DNA of 64,000 nucleotides from Halobacteriales archaeon QS_9_68_17. GTDB taxonomy: Archaea; Halobacteriota; Halobacteria; Halobacteriales; Natronoarchaeaceae. A model generated the notes under the pieces. That model was not told the origin of the DNA and did no database searches. It saw only the letters and a program-made list of their open reading frames with translations. The position numbers were made by a program, and so were the translations under genes. How positions within the stretch are numbered: position 1 is the stretch's first letter; each line of letters begins with the position of its first letter. The stretch is taken from contig PXSA01000007.1 in NCBI GenBank assembly GCA_003023565.1, positions 24,391 through 88,390 on the forward strand, given 5' to 3'. Shown here piece by piece: positions 16,561 through 24,834 of the stretch.

Positions 16561-17336
16561 TGTTCGACGAGCGCGACCTCCCGGACGACCTCGGGGCCGT
16601 CCGCGACGAGCACGCGCCGGGCGCGCTCGTGTTCGACGTCGCTACCGATTTCGAGACGCTCCGCCCCGAGGTCGCGGAGGACCTCGGCTTGGTCGTCGAC
16701 GAACTCGACCCGGCGACGTATCCGGCCGACTGGCTGCCGGACGACGCGCCGCGCCTGCTCTCGCGCTACGCCGGCAGCGACTTCACTATCGGCATGCCGG
16801 GGGACGGCAGCGTCGCCTGGACCCGCCAGACGGTCCCGTCGGTCGTCCTCGTGAAGCCGCGGGTCGAGGGGTCGCCGGACGCGTTCGTCGACTTCCTCGT
16901 CGCCGAGGCGCTGGTCGAGGTCGGCCTCGGCGAACCGGAGCAGTTCCTCGGCTTCTTCCGGGAGTCCTACCGCGAACTGGACGACGCCGTACCGCTGGAC
17001 CCGAACGCCACCTACCAGGTCGCCGCCGCGTTGTACGACGGGTGGATCGGCCTGCACACGCGCGAGACGTTCACAGAGTGGCCGGACGAACGCCCACCCC
17101 TCGGCGAGGCGTGGCACGACGCGGGCACCCGGATCGAGGGCCGTCTCGACGACCTCCCGGGCGAGGTCGCGCGCAACGAGACGGACTTCGCGGACGCGAC
17201 GGAACTCGCCTGCGCCGCCGTCAAACACGGGCTGGAACCGCCGACCCCGTTCGCCGCGCTCGACACGAGCGCCTATCGGTCACACGGGGTCGAGTACGCC
17301 ATTACCTGGGCGGAGAAGACCTTCGAGAAGCTCTAG
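16560..17336 (+). CDS. conserved haloarchaeal protein of unknown function
   Basis: This 258-residue acidic soluble protein begins MFDERDLPDDLGAVRDEHAP. It has a central GMPGDGSVAWTRQTVPSVVLVKPR strand region, a helical middle (FVDFLVAEALVEVGL, EQFLGFFRESY) and a C-terminal helical part with CAAVKHGLEPPTPFAAL. It matches haloarchaeal proteins of unknown function; no catalytic motif is evident. It follows the 30-residue membrane peptide with overlapping stop and start, so the two are likely cotranslated. Its TAG stop shares a CTAG palindrome with the stop of the convergent gene. Confidence 0.8.
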   Translation: MFDERDLPDDLGAVRDEHAPGALVFDVATDFETLRPEVAEDLGLVVDELDPATYPADWLPDDAPRLLSRYAGSDFTIGMPGDGSVAWTRQTVPSVVLVKPRVEGSPDAFVDFLVAEALVEVGLGEPEQFLGFFRESYRELDDAVPLDPNATYQVAAALYDGWIGLHTRETFTEWPDERPPLGEAWHDAGTRIEGRLDDLPGEVARNETDFADATELACAAVKHGLEPPTPFAALDTSAYRSHGVEYAITWAEKTFEKL

Positions 17337-17911
17337 AACTCGGTCGTGACCGACCCGTCCTCGTTCAGGTCGATGACGCCGTCGAACAGTTCGCGGTAGT
17401 CGTCGACGACCTCGTCGCTGTGGACCTCGGTCGCGAGGTGAAACAGGCCGACGGCGTCGTGTTCGTCGAGCAGCCCGAGGACCGCGCGGATGGCGTCCTG
17501 CGTCCGCTCCTCCCCGGCGTAGTAGGCGAGTTCGGTGATCGAGTCGAGGCTCACCCGTAGCTTGCCGTCGTGGTTCGCGAGGAACTGTTCGGCCTGCTCG
17601 ACGATGCCGTCGAGGTCGTCCGGGCTGCCGACGTAGTGGACGTCGTCGCTGCTCCGCCGGGAGTAGCCGCGGTCGACCGAGAGCGTGTCGAGGATGACCG
17701 CCCGGTCCTCGTCGACGTCGTAGTAGTCGAGCTTCTGATTGACCTCCCGGGCGGTAGTTCGTGTGGAGATCACGAGAAATCGGTCCGTGTCCCGTTTCAG
17801 GAAGTCTGTGTCGATGCGGTCGGTTTCGCCGGTGCTCGGGTGAAGAAGCAGTACGCCAGTCCCGCCTGGGATCGCCTCGGGACTGCCGTCCATCGCGAGC
17901 GCGTAATCCAT
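17333..17911 (-). CDS. RecA-fold protein without Walker motifs, haloarchaeal family
   Basis: This 192-residue protein has the strand-helix order of a reduced RecA/KaiC core: GTGVLLLHPSTGE, FLVISTRTTAREVNQKLDYY, RAVILDTLSVDRG, KLRVSLDSITELAYYAGEE and GLFHLATEVH. It lacks a P-loop GxxxxGKT, so it probably does not hydrolyse ATP. The same fold underlies the decayed HTR-like gene at 3881-5038. The function is unknown; relatives are presumed regulatory. It is convergent with the preceding gene, overlapping by four bases. Confidence 0.75.
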   Translation of the reverse strand: MDYALAMDGSPEAIPGGTGVLLLHPSTGETDRIDTDFLKRDTDRFLVISTRTTAREVNQKLDYYDVDEDRAVILDTLSVDRGYSRRSSDDVHYVGSPDDLDGIVEQAEQFLANHDGKLRVSLDSITELAYYAGEERTQDAIRAVLGLLDEHDAVGLFHLATEVHSDEVVDDYRELFDGVIDLNEDGSVTTEF

Positions 17912-18092
17912 ACACCGTGAAGCGGCGGGAATCGACTTAAGCGTGCTGGGTCCGGAAAGTCCACAGCGCCGTCAGAAGACGCCGCCTGCGGTCGCCACGC
18001 CGACGGACAGCAGGGCGGAGGCCGCGCTTCGAGTCGCGTCTCCGAGGGCCGACTCCGAACCGGTTTAGTCCCGTCGGCTCTACGCGTCGTCC

Positions 18093-18773
18093 ATGAGCGT
18101 CAGAGCCGAGTTCGACGAATGGGCCGCCGCCGGCCGCGACCGCGGCATGGAGGAGCGACACTGGCACACCGCGAAGCACGCCCTCGCACGGATGCCGGTC
18201 GAACCGGGCGACGTGGTCCTCGACATGGGCTGTGGCAGCGGCTACGCCGGCCGCGCGCTCCGGGACAACAAGGACGCCGGACGGGTGTACGGCCTCGACG
18301 GGTCGCCAGAGATGGCCCGCAACGCGAGCGGGTACACGGACGACGAGCGGGTCGGCTACGTCGTCGGCGACTTCGGCGCGCTCCCGTTCGCGGACGACTC
18401 GGTCGACCACGTCTGGACGATGGAGGCGTTCTACTACGCCACCGACCCGCGCGAAACGCTGTCGGAGGTCCGCCGGACCCTCAAGCCCGGCGGCACGTTC
18501 TACTGTGCCGTGAACTTCTACGAGGGGAACGTCCACTCCCACGACTGGCAGGACCGGATCGGCGTCGACATGACCCGCTGGTCCCGCGAGCGGTACCGCG
18601 AGGCGTTCCGCGACGCGGACCTGCACGTCGCCGAACAGGAGATCATCCCGGACCGAGAGACGGAGATACCGCCCGAGTCGGAGTTCCCGACCGACGAGTG
18701 GGAGACCCGCGAGGACATGGTCGAGCGCTACCGGGAGTACGGCACCCTCCTCACCGTCGGGGTCGCGCCCTGA
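18093..18773 (+). CDS. class I SAM-dependent methyltransferase
   Basis: This 226-residue Rossmann methyltransferase has motif I VLDMGCGSGYAGRAL (about 46-60), an acidic end of strand 2 (YGLDGS), VVGDFGALPFADDSVD for motifs II/III, and LKPGGTFYCAVNFYEGN after strand 5. The substrate is not predictable; the overall shape resembles small-molecule methyltransferases of the UbiE/Coq5 type. TTTAG at 18064-18068 is a likely TATA box for a leaderless transcript. An ORB-like site lies just after its stop. Confidence 0.88.
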   Translation: MSVRAEFDEWAAAGRDRGMEERHWHTAKHALARMPVEPGDVVLDMGCGSGYAGRALRDNKDAGRVYGLDGSPEMARNASGYTDDERVGYVVGDFGALPFADDSVDHVWTMEAFYYATDPRETLSEVRRTLKPGGTFYCAVNFYEGNVHSHDWQDRIGVDMTRWSRERYREAFRDADLHVAEQEIIPDRETEIPPESEFPTDEWETREDMVERYREYGTLLTVGVAP

Positions 18774-18794
18774 GCGCGCCGACCCGTATCGCCG

Positions 18795-18817
18795 AACCCC
18801 TTCGCTTCGAGTGGAGA
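18795..18817 (-). other. near-perfect ORB-like site far from the origin
   Basis: The minus strand reads CTCCACTCGAAGCGAAGGGG plus TT. It differs from the long left box at only two positions in the core. It lies in the short gap between two genes' 3' ends, nearly 8 kb from the central origin, and lacks the long G-tract. Confidence 0.65.
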
Positions 18818-18854
18818 TACTGCAACGTCTCTCGGTCGAGCGGACTCTCCGCCG

Positions 18855-19400
18855 CTACGGGGCCTTCTCGCCGGCCGCGACCGCGACGTCCAGCCAGTTC
18901 TCCTCCGGCGGGAGCGGACAGGCGAACGTCTCGTTGTAGGCGCAAAAGGGGGAGTACGCGAGGTTGAGGTCGAGCGCGATCTCGTCGCCGTCCGAGAGGT
19001 CGCGCTCGGTCTCGAACTCCATGTAGCGGCCGCCCTCGTACGTCCGCTGGCCCGTCGTCTCGTCACGGAACGGAACGAAGTACTGGTCGTCGCCCTCCTG
19101 TCGGTACGCCGCGAGTTCCCGATCCTCCCCGCTCACCTCGAACGACAGCGTCAGTTCGCGCAGGTAGCGCACCTCGGTACCGGCCGTGGTGTCCATCGTG
19201 ACCGGTTCGGGGTCACCGCCGTGGACGGTGGCCGCGACGCGGTAGTCCGAGTCGGGGTCGAAGTAGTCCAGTCCGTCGAAGTCGTCGCGCTCCTCCGGCG
19301 GCACCGGAGACTGCCGGTGTTCGGCGAAGAACCGGTCTTTCCGGTCGCGCTGGGTCTTCAGTTCGCGCCGCCAGGCGTCCGCGTCGAAGTCGTCGGTCAT
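18855..19400 (-). CDS. DUF1684 family protein
   Basis: This 181-residue protein has the recognisable DUF1684 features: an N-terminal WRRELKTQRDRKDRFFAEHRQSPV segment, FVPFRDETTGQRTYEGGRYM, and a C-terminal LDLNLAYSPFCAYNETFACPLPPEEN. These proteins have a beta-sandwich shape and no proven reaction. ATG 19398-19400 is the start. The upstream frame is not protein-like. It stands alone on the minus strand. Confidence 0.85.
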   Translation of the reverse strand: MTDDFDADAWRRELKTQRDRKDRFFAEHRQSPVPPEERDDFDGLDYFDPDSDYRVAATVHGGDPEPVTMDTTAGTEVRYLRELTLSFEVSGEDRELAAYRQEGDDQYFVPFRDETTGQRTYEGGRYMEFETERDLSDGDEIALDLNLAYSPFCAYNETFACPLPPEENWLDVAVAAGEKAP

Positions 19401-19529
19401 GGACCCTCGTTCGCGCGGGCGTCGGGTAACGGTTGCGTCCTGCGGCCGACACGGGGGAACTGACCTTCCCGGCCCCGACAACGAACGACGCCCGGTCCGT
19501 TTATCGTGGTCGGCGACCGTGACGGGTAC

Positions 19530-19987
19530 ATGGACGGCATGGACGCGCTGACGCTGTTCGACGAACTCCCGTTCGCGAACCGACTGGGCATCGAGATGGA
19601 TCGGCCGCCGACGGCGAGGCGGTCGGCACTCTCGAACTGGAGGAACACCGTTCCTCGGTCCCATGGAAGACGGTGGCTCACGGCGGCGTCACGTACTCGC
19701 TTGCGGACACGGTCGGCGGGGCGGCGGTGTTCTCGCTCACCCGGAAGCCGACGCCGACGGTCGACATGCGCATCGACTACCTCTCGCCGGGGACCGACCT
19801 GTCGCGGGCCGAGGCCGAGGTGGTGCGGGACGGCGGGAGCGTCGCCGTCGTCTCCGTCGACGTCACCGACGGGGACGGCGAGATAGTGGCCGACGCTCGC
19901 GGGGTCTACAAGACGGGCGGCGGCGACGGGGAGACGACGTGGGGCGACGGCGACCGCGTCGTCGGCGAGTCCGAGGAGACCGGGTAA
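19530..19987 (+). pseudogene. frameshifted hotdog (PaaI-type) thioesterase
   Basis: The first frame gives MDALTLFDELPFANRLGIEMD. From about 19605 the second frame gives DGEAVGTLELEEHRSSVPWK and then VAHGGVTYSLADTVGGAAV, the hotdog active-site helix with HGG and Asp, followed by the normal C-terminal half ending at 19987. A single-base change near 19595-19605 explains the break. Repaired, it would be a roughly 150-residue thioesterase acting on acyl-CoA. The lesion is a single indel in a GC-rich run, so it may be a sequencing error rather than decay. Confidence 0.75.
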
Positions 19988-20130
19988 CCGGTCCCATCGC
20001 CCCGGCGGCGGGCGAGAACGAGTCGCCGTCCGAATCGAGCTGGACTCTCGCGGCTGCGCGCCGGTCTTCCAAACCAGTGACCCCGAACGTTTTCACCGGT
20101 CTACGTGGACACCCTCAATAGGGGATACCG

Positions 20131-20697
20131 ATGAGTACCACGCTATCAGCGGATCGGAAGGAGACGCTAGCGATAGTCGCCGGGGGAATCGTTCGCGAGG
20201 CACTGAAGGAAGTGTTCAGGGAGGCGATAGACGAGGCGAACACGGGCCAGACGACTCCCGGGCCGGACGGCGTCTTCCGCGCGACGCTGAAGCAAGCGAT
20301 GCGGGAGGCGATGGAGGAGTCAGAGACGGCGGAACCGACCGTCAGGCGACAGGACGACGGCGGGAGCAGCGCGCTCCCGGTGCTGGTCCTCGCCGGCGCG
20401 GGACTGGCGCTCGCGTACGCGCTGCGACAGCGCGACGAGTCGATGAGCGAGGTCGTGAGCAAGGCGAGCGACCGGGCGCAGTCGATGTCCGAGGAGACCG
20501 CCGGCCGCTCCACCGAGGCCGCCCGGAAGACGGAGTCCGTGGCCGACAGGGCCGCCGAAACGATCCAGGAGTCGGGCGAGTCGGCCGCCGAGCGGATCGA
20601 CGAGAGCGGCGACAAAGCGGCCGACACGATCGACGAGTCCGCCCAGCAGGCCGAGGAGAAGGCGGACGAGGTCGGGTCGGACGAGGAGTCCGACTGA
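20131..20697 (+). CDS. small membrane-anchored helical protein, unknown function
   Basis: This 188-residue protein has a helical acidic N-terminal half with repeated REA/REAM segments. One membrane span lies at about 85-102 (LPVLVLAGAGLALAYALR), followed by a highly charged tail built from imperfect 11-residue repeats (AAETIQESGESAAERIDESG and similar) that should form a long amphipathic helix. The tail resembles apolipoprotein- or LEA-like repeats. Its role could be envelope stress or membrane organisation; nothing in the context decides this. Confidence 0.75.
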   Translation: MSTTLSADRKETLAIVAGGIVREALKEVFREAIDEANTGQTTPGPDGVFRATLKQAMREAMEESETAEPTVRRQDDGGSSALPVLVLAGAGLALAYALRQRDESMSEVVSKASDRAQSMSEETAGRSTEAARKTESVADRAAETIQESGESAAERIDESGDKAADTIDESAQQAEEKADEVGSDEESD

Positions 20698-20858
20698 CGG
20701 GAGCGACCGGCGATGCGGCGGCCGCCCCGCGCGGTCAGCGCGGTCGGACCCGTTTCGACGCCGTGTGGCCGTCGGCTTCGAGGCGCGGCGGGCCGTACCG
20801 TCCCGGGGCCGGCGAACCTTTATAAGTCGAACCGCGGCAACCTCGGTTCGACAGCCCT

Positions 20859-23294
20859 ATGGCTCCCGGACCGGTGGTACCTGACGAGACGATGGCAGGC
20901 TCCTGGCGCGACGTGTTCGGTCACGAACAGCCGTACGACGACCAGGTCGACGGCATCGAGACCGCGGTCGAGACGGCCGAGAACGGCGGGTTCACGGCGC
21001 TCGAAGGAGCCTGCGGGACCGGGAAGACGATGCTCGCGCTGACGGCGGGCGTCTCGCTCGTCCGCGACCCCGAGAGCGACTACGAGCGCGTCGTCGTCCT
21101 GACGAGCGTCAAGCAGCAGTTGCGCCAGTTCGAGACGGACCTGCGGACGATAAACGAGAACCTGCCGGACGACTACCGCTCGGTCTCGGGCCTGACGCTC
21201 GTCGGCAAGGCGGACGTCTGCCCGTACAACCGCGAGGGCGCGGGCCGGATCGACGACGAGAACGTCTACGAGCGCTGCGAGGACCTCCGCGACCGCACCC
21301 GCGACCTGACGGGCGACGGGCCGACGACGGCGGACGCGCTGACCGCCGACGCCCGGAGTCAGCAGGTCGGTCTCGCTGACTCGGGCGGCGCGGGCGCGAC
21401 GTATCTGGAGACGGCGGAGACGCCGACGCCGTACCCCGAGACGATGCCCGAGTACGAGGACGTGGAGTACTGCCCGTTCTACGCGCAGTACCTCTCGGAC
21501 CTGCCGGAGGACGGCGATAGCGAGGCGCGGAGCGCCTCGGACAGCGCGAGCGGTCGAGGACCGCGAGCGGGCCGGGCGGAGGCCGTCCCGTTCGACTTCA
21601 CCGCCGCGGGCCACCTGACGCCGGACGACCTCGTGGCGCGCTCCGTCGAGCACGGCACCTGCCCGCACTCGATGATGGGCGCGATGCTCGGCCACGCCGA
21701 GGTCGTCGTCGGGAACTACTACCACGCGTTCGATCCGACGACGACCGGCTCCTTCACCGGCGCGCTGCTGGACGACTCGACGTTCGTCGTCTGCGACGAG
21801 GCGCACATGCTCGAACCGCGCGTCCGGGACCTGGTCAGCGACGCCGTGGGCGACGGGACCCTCCGCGACGCAGAAACCGAGCTATCGCGGGTCATCCAGC
21901 CGCTCCGGTTCGACGAGGGGGAGGGGCGCGACGCCGCCAACGACGACGTCGACCTCATCCGCTCCGAACTGGAGGACACGGACGTCTCGCTCCGGGAACT
22001 GGAGGCGACCCGCGAGTTCGTCCGCGACCTCCGAGAGGAACTCGACCGGCGCGTGACGGCCTATCTGGAGCGGGAACACCGCGGGTGGAAGGCGGACCTC
22101 GCGGACCTGCCGGACGAGGAGATACCGCTTCGCGACCCCGAGACGCCGGAGAAAGACGACATCACGGAGTGGGCCGAGCGCGAGGGGTACGACGGGGGCG
22201 TCTGGGCGCGCGCCGAGACGGTCGGCGCGGTCGTCAAGCGGGTCCTGGACGAGGCGGAAGACGAGCAGCAACAGCGGGCCGCTCCCGCCGTCGGGCGCGT
22301 CCTCGGCGAGTGGTACCGCAACGACCACACGGACTACTTCCGGGAGATCGAACTGGAGCGGACGTGGGACTCGACGGAACCGGACGGCTCCTGGCGGCGG
22401 GCGTACAACGCCAGCCTCTCGATGCACAACTGCGTCCCGAGCGACGCCATCGGCGAGCGCCTCGCCGAGTTCGGCGGCGGCGTCCTGATGAGCGCGACGC
22501 TCGAACCGCTCGACGTGTTCGCTGAGGTGACCGGCCTGCGCCACCTCGAACGCGAGGAGGACCGGCCGGTCGTCGAGCGGACCTACCGGCTCGACTTCCC
22601 GGCGGAGAACCGCGAGAGCTTCGCGGTCGACGCGCCGAAGTTCACCTACCAGAACCGCGGCGGGCCGGGCGAGAGGAACCGGACGCGTCGGATCTACTCG
22701 GACGCGATCACCGAGGTGGCGCGCTCGCCCGGCAACGTCCTCGTCGGGATGCCCAACTACGCCGAGGCCGAGTGGGCCGCGGAGGCGCTCCGCGAGCGCG
22801 TCGACAAGCCGGTCCTCATCGACGAGTCCAGCGGCGACGACGCGACCGAGGACCTCAAGGACGACTTCTTCGCCGGCGAGTCGAAGGTGCTCGTCACCAG
22901 CCTGCGGGGAACGCTCACTGAGGGCGTCGACTACCAGGGCGACAAACTCCGCGCTGCGGTGGTCTGTGGCGTCCCGATCATCAACACCGCGAGCCCCCGG
23001 ACGCGGGCGGTGCGGACCGCGTACGACCGGGAGTTCGGCGGGGACGGGTCCGGCTCGCGGAGCGGGTTCGAGTACGCCCTGACCATCCCGGCGGTCCGCA
23101 AGGCCCGGCAGGCCATCGGCCGCGTGATCCGGGGACCGGAGGAGGTCGGCGTACGCGTCCTCGTCGACGAGCGCTACGCCCGCGACTCGTGGGACAGCGT
23201 CCGCGAATACCTCCCCGAGAACGACGAGTTCCAGCCCGTCAGCCCGGATATGCTGTCGCTGGGGCTGGACCGGTTCCGGTCGGGCGTCGACTAG
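20859..23294 (+). CDS. XPD/Rad3-like iron-sulfur superfamily 2 helicase
   Basis: This DNA repair-type 5'-3' helicase has 811 residues. Walker A is GACGTGKT at 50-57 and the DEAH box is at 313-316. Four cysteines for a [4Fe-4S] cluster appear at 121, 140, 205 and 268. Helicase motifs near the C-terminus include SLRGTLTEGVDYQG and QAIGRVIRG. Residues about 219-241 are a Ser/Arg/Ala-rich insert encoded by a palindromic element (see separate entry) lying between the third and fourth cysteines. The TATA box TTTATAAG (20819-20826) sits 40-33 bases before this ATG, suggesting a short leader; MAGSW (20892) is an alternative start. Confidence 0.92.
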   Translation: MAPGPVVPDETMAGSWRDVFGHEQPYDDQVDGIETAVETAENGGFTALEGACGTGKTMLALTAGVSLVRDPESDYERVVVLTSVKQQLRQFETDLRTINENLPDDYRSVSGLTLVGKADVCPYNREGAGRIDDENVYERCEDLRDRTRDLTGDGPTTADALTADARSQQVGLADSGGAGATYLETAETPTPYPETMPEYEDVEYCPFYAQYLSDLPEDGDSEARSASDSASGRGPRAGRAEAVPFDFTAAGHLTPDDLVARSVEHGTCPHSMMGAMLGHAEVVVGNYYHAFDPTTTGSFTGALLDDSTFVVCDEAHMLEPRVRDLVSDAVGDGTLRDAETELSRVIQPLRFDEGEGRDAANDDVDLIRSELEDTDVSLRELEATREFVRDLREELDRRVTAYLEREHRGWKADLADLPDEEIPLRDPETPEKDDITEWAEREGYDGGVWARAETVGAVVKRVLDEAEDEQQQRAAPAVGRVLGEWYRNDHTDYFREIELERTWDSTEPDGSWRRAYNASLSMHNCVPSDAIGERLAEFGGGVLMSATLEPLDVFAEVTGLRHLEREEDRPVVERTYRLDFPAENRESFAVDAPKFTYQNRGGPGERNRTRRIYSDAITEVARSPGNVLVGMPNYAEAEWAAEALRERVDKPVLIDESSGDDATEDLKDDFFAGESKVLVTSLRGTLTEGVDYQGDKLRAAVVCGVPIINTASPRTRAVRTAYDREFGGDGSGSRSGFEYALTIPAVRKARQAIGRVIRGPEEVGVRVLVDERYARDSWDSVREYLPENDEFQPVSPDMLSLGLDRFRSGVD
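21513..21581 (+). repeat. in-frame palindromic element inside the helicase gene
   Basis: It consists of two perfect stem-loops: CGAGGCGC/GCGCCTCG with a 3-base loop (21521-21539) and CGGTC/GACCG (21551-21563), with GCGAGCGG repeated on both sides of the second. The same arrangement occurs in uvrC at 53887-53940. It keeps the reading frame and adds about 20 low-complexity residues. Confidence 0.75.
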
Positions 23295-23958
23295 GGCACT
23301 CGCACCGTCACCGTCTCGGGCGGGTCGTCCGCGAAGCCGACGAACCGCGCCGCGACCTCCTCGGCGGCGACCCGGTTCTCCGTGACGTACCCGCCGGGCG
23401 GCGCGACGTTCGCTCCGATGGCCACGTACGTGGCGTCGGCGGCGGTACCGTCGTCCAGCGACGCCGCGAGGCCGCGCGTCGCGAAGGCGGCGCTGCTCCA
23501 GTCCGGCATCGCGCCCGTCGCCTCGACGCCGTACGCGGTGCCCGAGAAGAGCACGGTCGGCTCACCGCCCGCGGCGAGCGCCTCGCGGGCACAGAGGTAG
23601 CCGCCGTAGGCCCGGACCCGCCACGGCCGCTCGAAGGCCGCGGGGTCGCAGTCATCGACGGATCCCCCGGCGGGCGCGCTGGGGTTGTGGACCAGCACGT
23701 CGACGCTCCCGAACGCCGCCCGGACCGCGTCGAACGCCTCGGCGACGGACCCGGGGTCGGTCACGTCCGCGGTGACGGCGACCGCGTCCGCGCCGTCGCC
23801 CCGGAGGTCCGCGGCGAGCGTCTCGACGTGGTCCGTCGACCGAGCCAGCAGGGCGACGGCGTCGCCCGCCTCGGCGAAGGCACGGGCGAGCGCGGTCCGA
23901 GCGTCTCCCCGACGCCAGCGACGGCGACCGTCCGGCGGTCGCGTCCGTCCTCGGCCAT
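23291..23958 (-). pseudogene. frameshifted short-chain dehydrogenase-like protein
   Basis: The start MAEDGRDRRTVAVAGVGETLG lies in one frame (23958 to about 23895). The rest (ALARAFAEAGDAVALLARST, then SVDVLVHNPSAP and on to TVTVRVP) lies in another, down to 23291. One missing G near 23895-23900 would restore a continuous protein of about 222 residues. The start codon overlaps the stop of the upstream dehydrogenase (TGATG), so the pair were an operon. The canonical YxxxK is absent; the matching region reads AAFATRGL, as in its neighbour. The last codons overlap the helicase 3' end by four bases. A sequencing error is possible. Confidence 0.75.
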
Positions 23959-24659
23959 CAGAGACGCACCTCGTCGCCGCGGGCGCGGACGTCGAGCTCG
24001 TGCGTCCAGCCGTCCGCGGACTGGTCGACCAGCTGCCAGCACGTGTCGGCGACGGCGTCGGGATCGGTCCACCGCTCGTGGTCCGGGTAGCGCTCGCGCA
24101 GTGTCGGCCGGTCGACCCAGCCGTCTATCACGAGATGCGCGACGTGGATGCCCGCCGCCGAGAGGCCGTCCGCGAGCGACGCGGTCAGCCCTCGCAGCGC
24201 GAAACGGGCGCTAGCACGGGCGGGACTCCCGCCCGCCCGTTTCGACTGCATCGAGTTGGTCACGACGACGGTGCCGCCGTCCGTCAGGTCGTCCTCGGCG
24301 GCCCGGACGAACCGGAGCGCGGTCGGCACCTGCTGGGACCACGCGCGCCGGAGGTCCTCGACCGCGACGTCGGACGCGTCGCCGCCGGCGTCGGCGGGGC
24401 CGGGCAGGTTCAGGACGAGCGCGTCGACCGGGCCGTGGTTCTCGCGTACGCGGCCGAGCGCCCGCTCCGGGGCGTCGGACGCCGTGGCGTCCAACGGGAT
24501 CGGCGTCGCGTCGTCGAGGTCGGCGGCGAGGTCGTCCAGGAAGTCCGCGGACCGGGCGACGATCCCCGCTCCGACCCCCTCGTCGTCGAACCGCCGTGCG
24601 ACGGACTCGCCGACGCCGGGACCGACGCCGACCACGAGCGCGCTTCGCGTCGTTGGCAT
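23958..24659 (-). CDS. atypical short-chain dehydrogenase/reductase family protein
   Basis: This 233-residue Rossmann protein has VVGVGPGVGESVARRF (9-24), the NAD(P) glycine-rich loop. LVLNLPGPA replaces the usual NNAG, and VVTNSMQSKRAGG (133-144) follows. The catalytic YxxxK is missing; at the expected place the sequence reads ARFALRGLTASL, parallel to the downstream neighbour. Residues about 139-153 are encoded by a long perfect inverted repeat. The function is uncertain: either a reductase with altered chemistry or a non-catalytic relative. A TTTAGTC sits about 25-30 bases upstream of the ATG. The first gene of a two-gene unit. Confidence 0.8.
   Translation of the reverse strand: MPTTRSALVVGVGPGVGESVARRFDDEGVGAGIVARSADFLDDLAADLDDATPIPLDATASDAPERALGRVRENHGPVDALVLNLPGPADAGGDASDVAVEDLRRAWSQQVPTALRFVRAAEDDLTDGGTVVVTNSMQSKRAGGSPARASARFALRGLTASLADGLSAAGIHVAHLVIDGWVDRPTLRERYPDHERWTDPDAVADTCWQLVDQSADGWTHELDVRARGDEVRL
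24200..24244. repeat. long inverted repeat inside the dehydrogenase gene
   Basis: Outer arms CGAAACGGGC/GCCCGTTTCG (10 bp, perfect) enclose inner arms GGGCGGG/CCCGCCC (7 bp, 3-base loop). It lies wholly within the coding frame and encodes an Arg/Ala/Ser/Gly-rich patch. Confidence 0.7.
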
Positions 24660-24834
24660 GAACGGATCGTAGCCGCCGACCGACTAAACGGTTCGCTGCA
24701 ACGAGTTCCTGAAAGAAAACTGTCAGCTACCGGACTCCGACACGTTCGGCCGGCCCGTGCCGTCCCGACCGCCCGCATGACGGGTCTTCGCGTCGGTCGC
24801 ACGGGGACCCCCGTCCGACCCGCGGCGGCAACGT

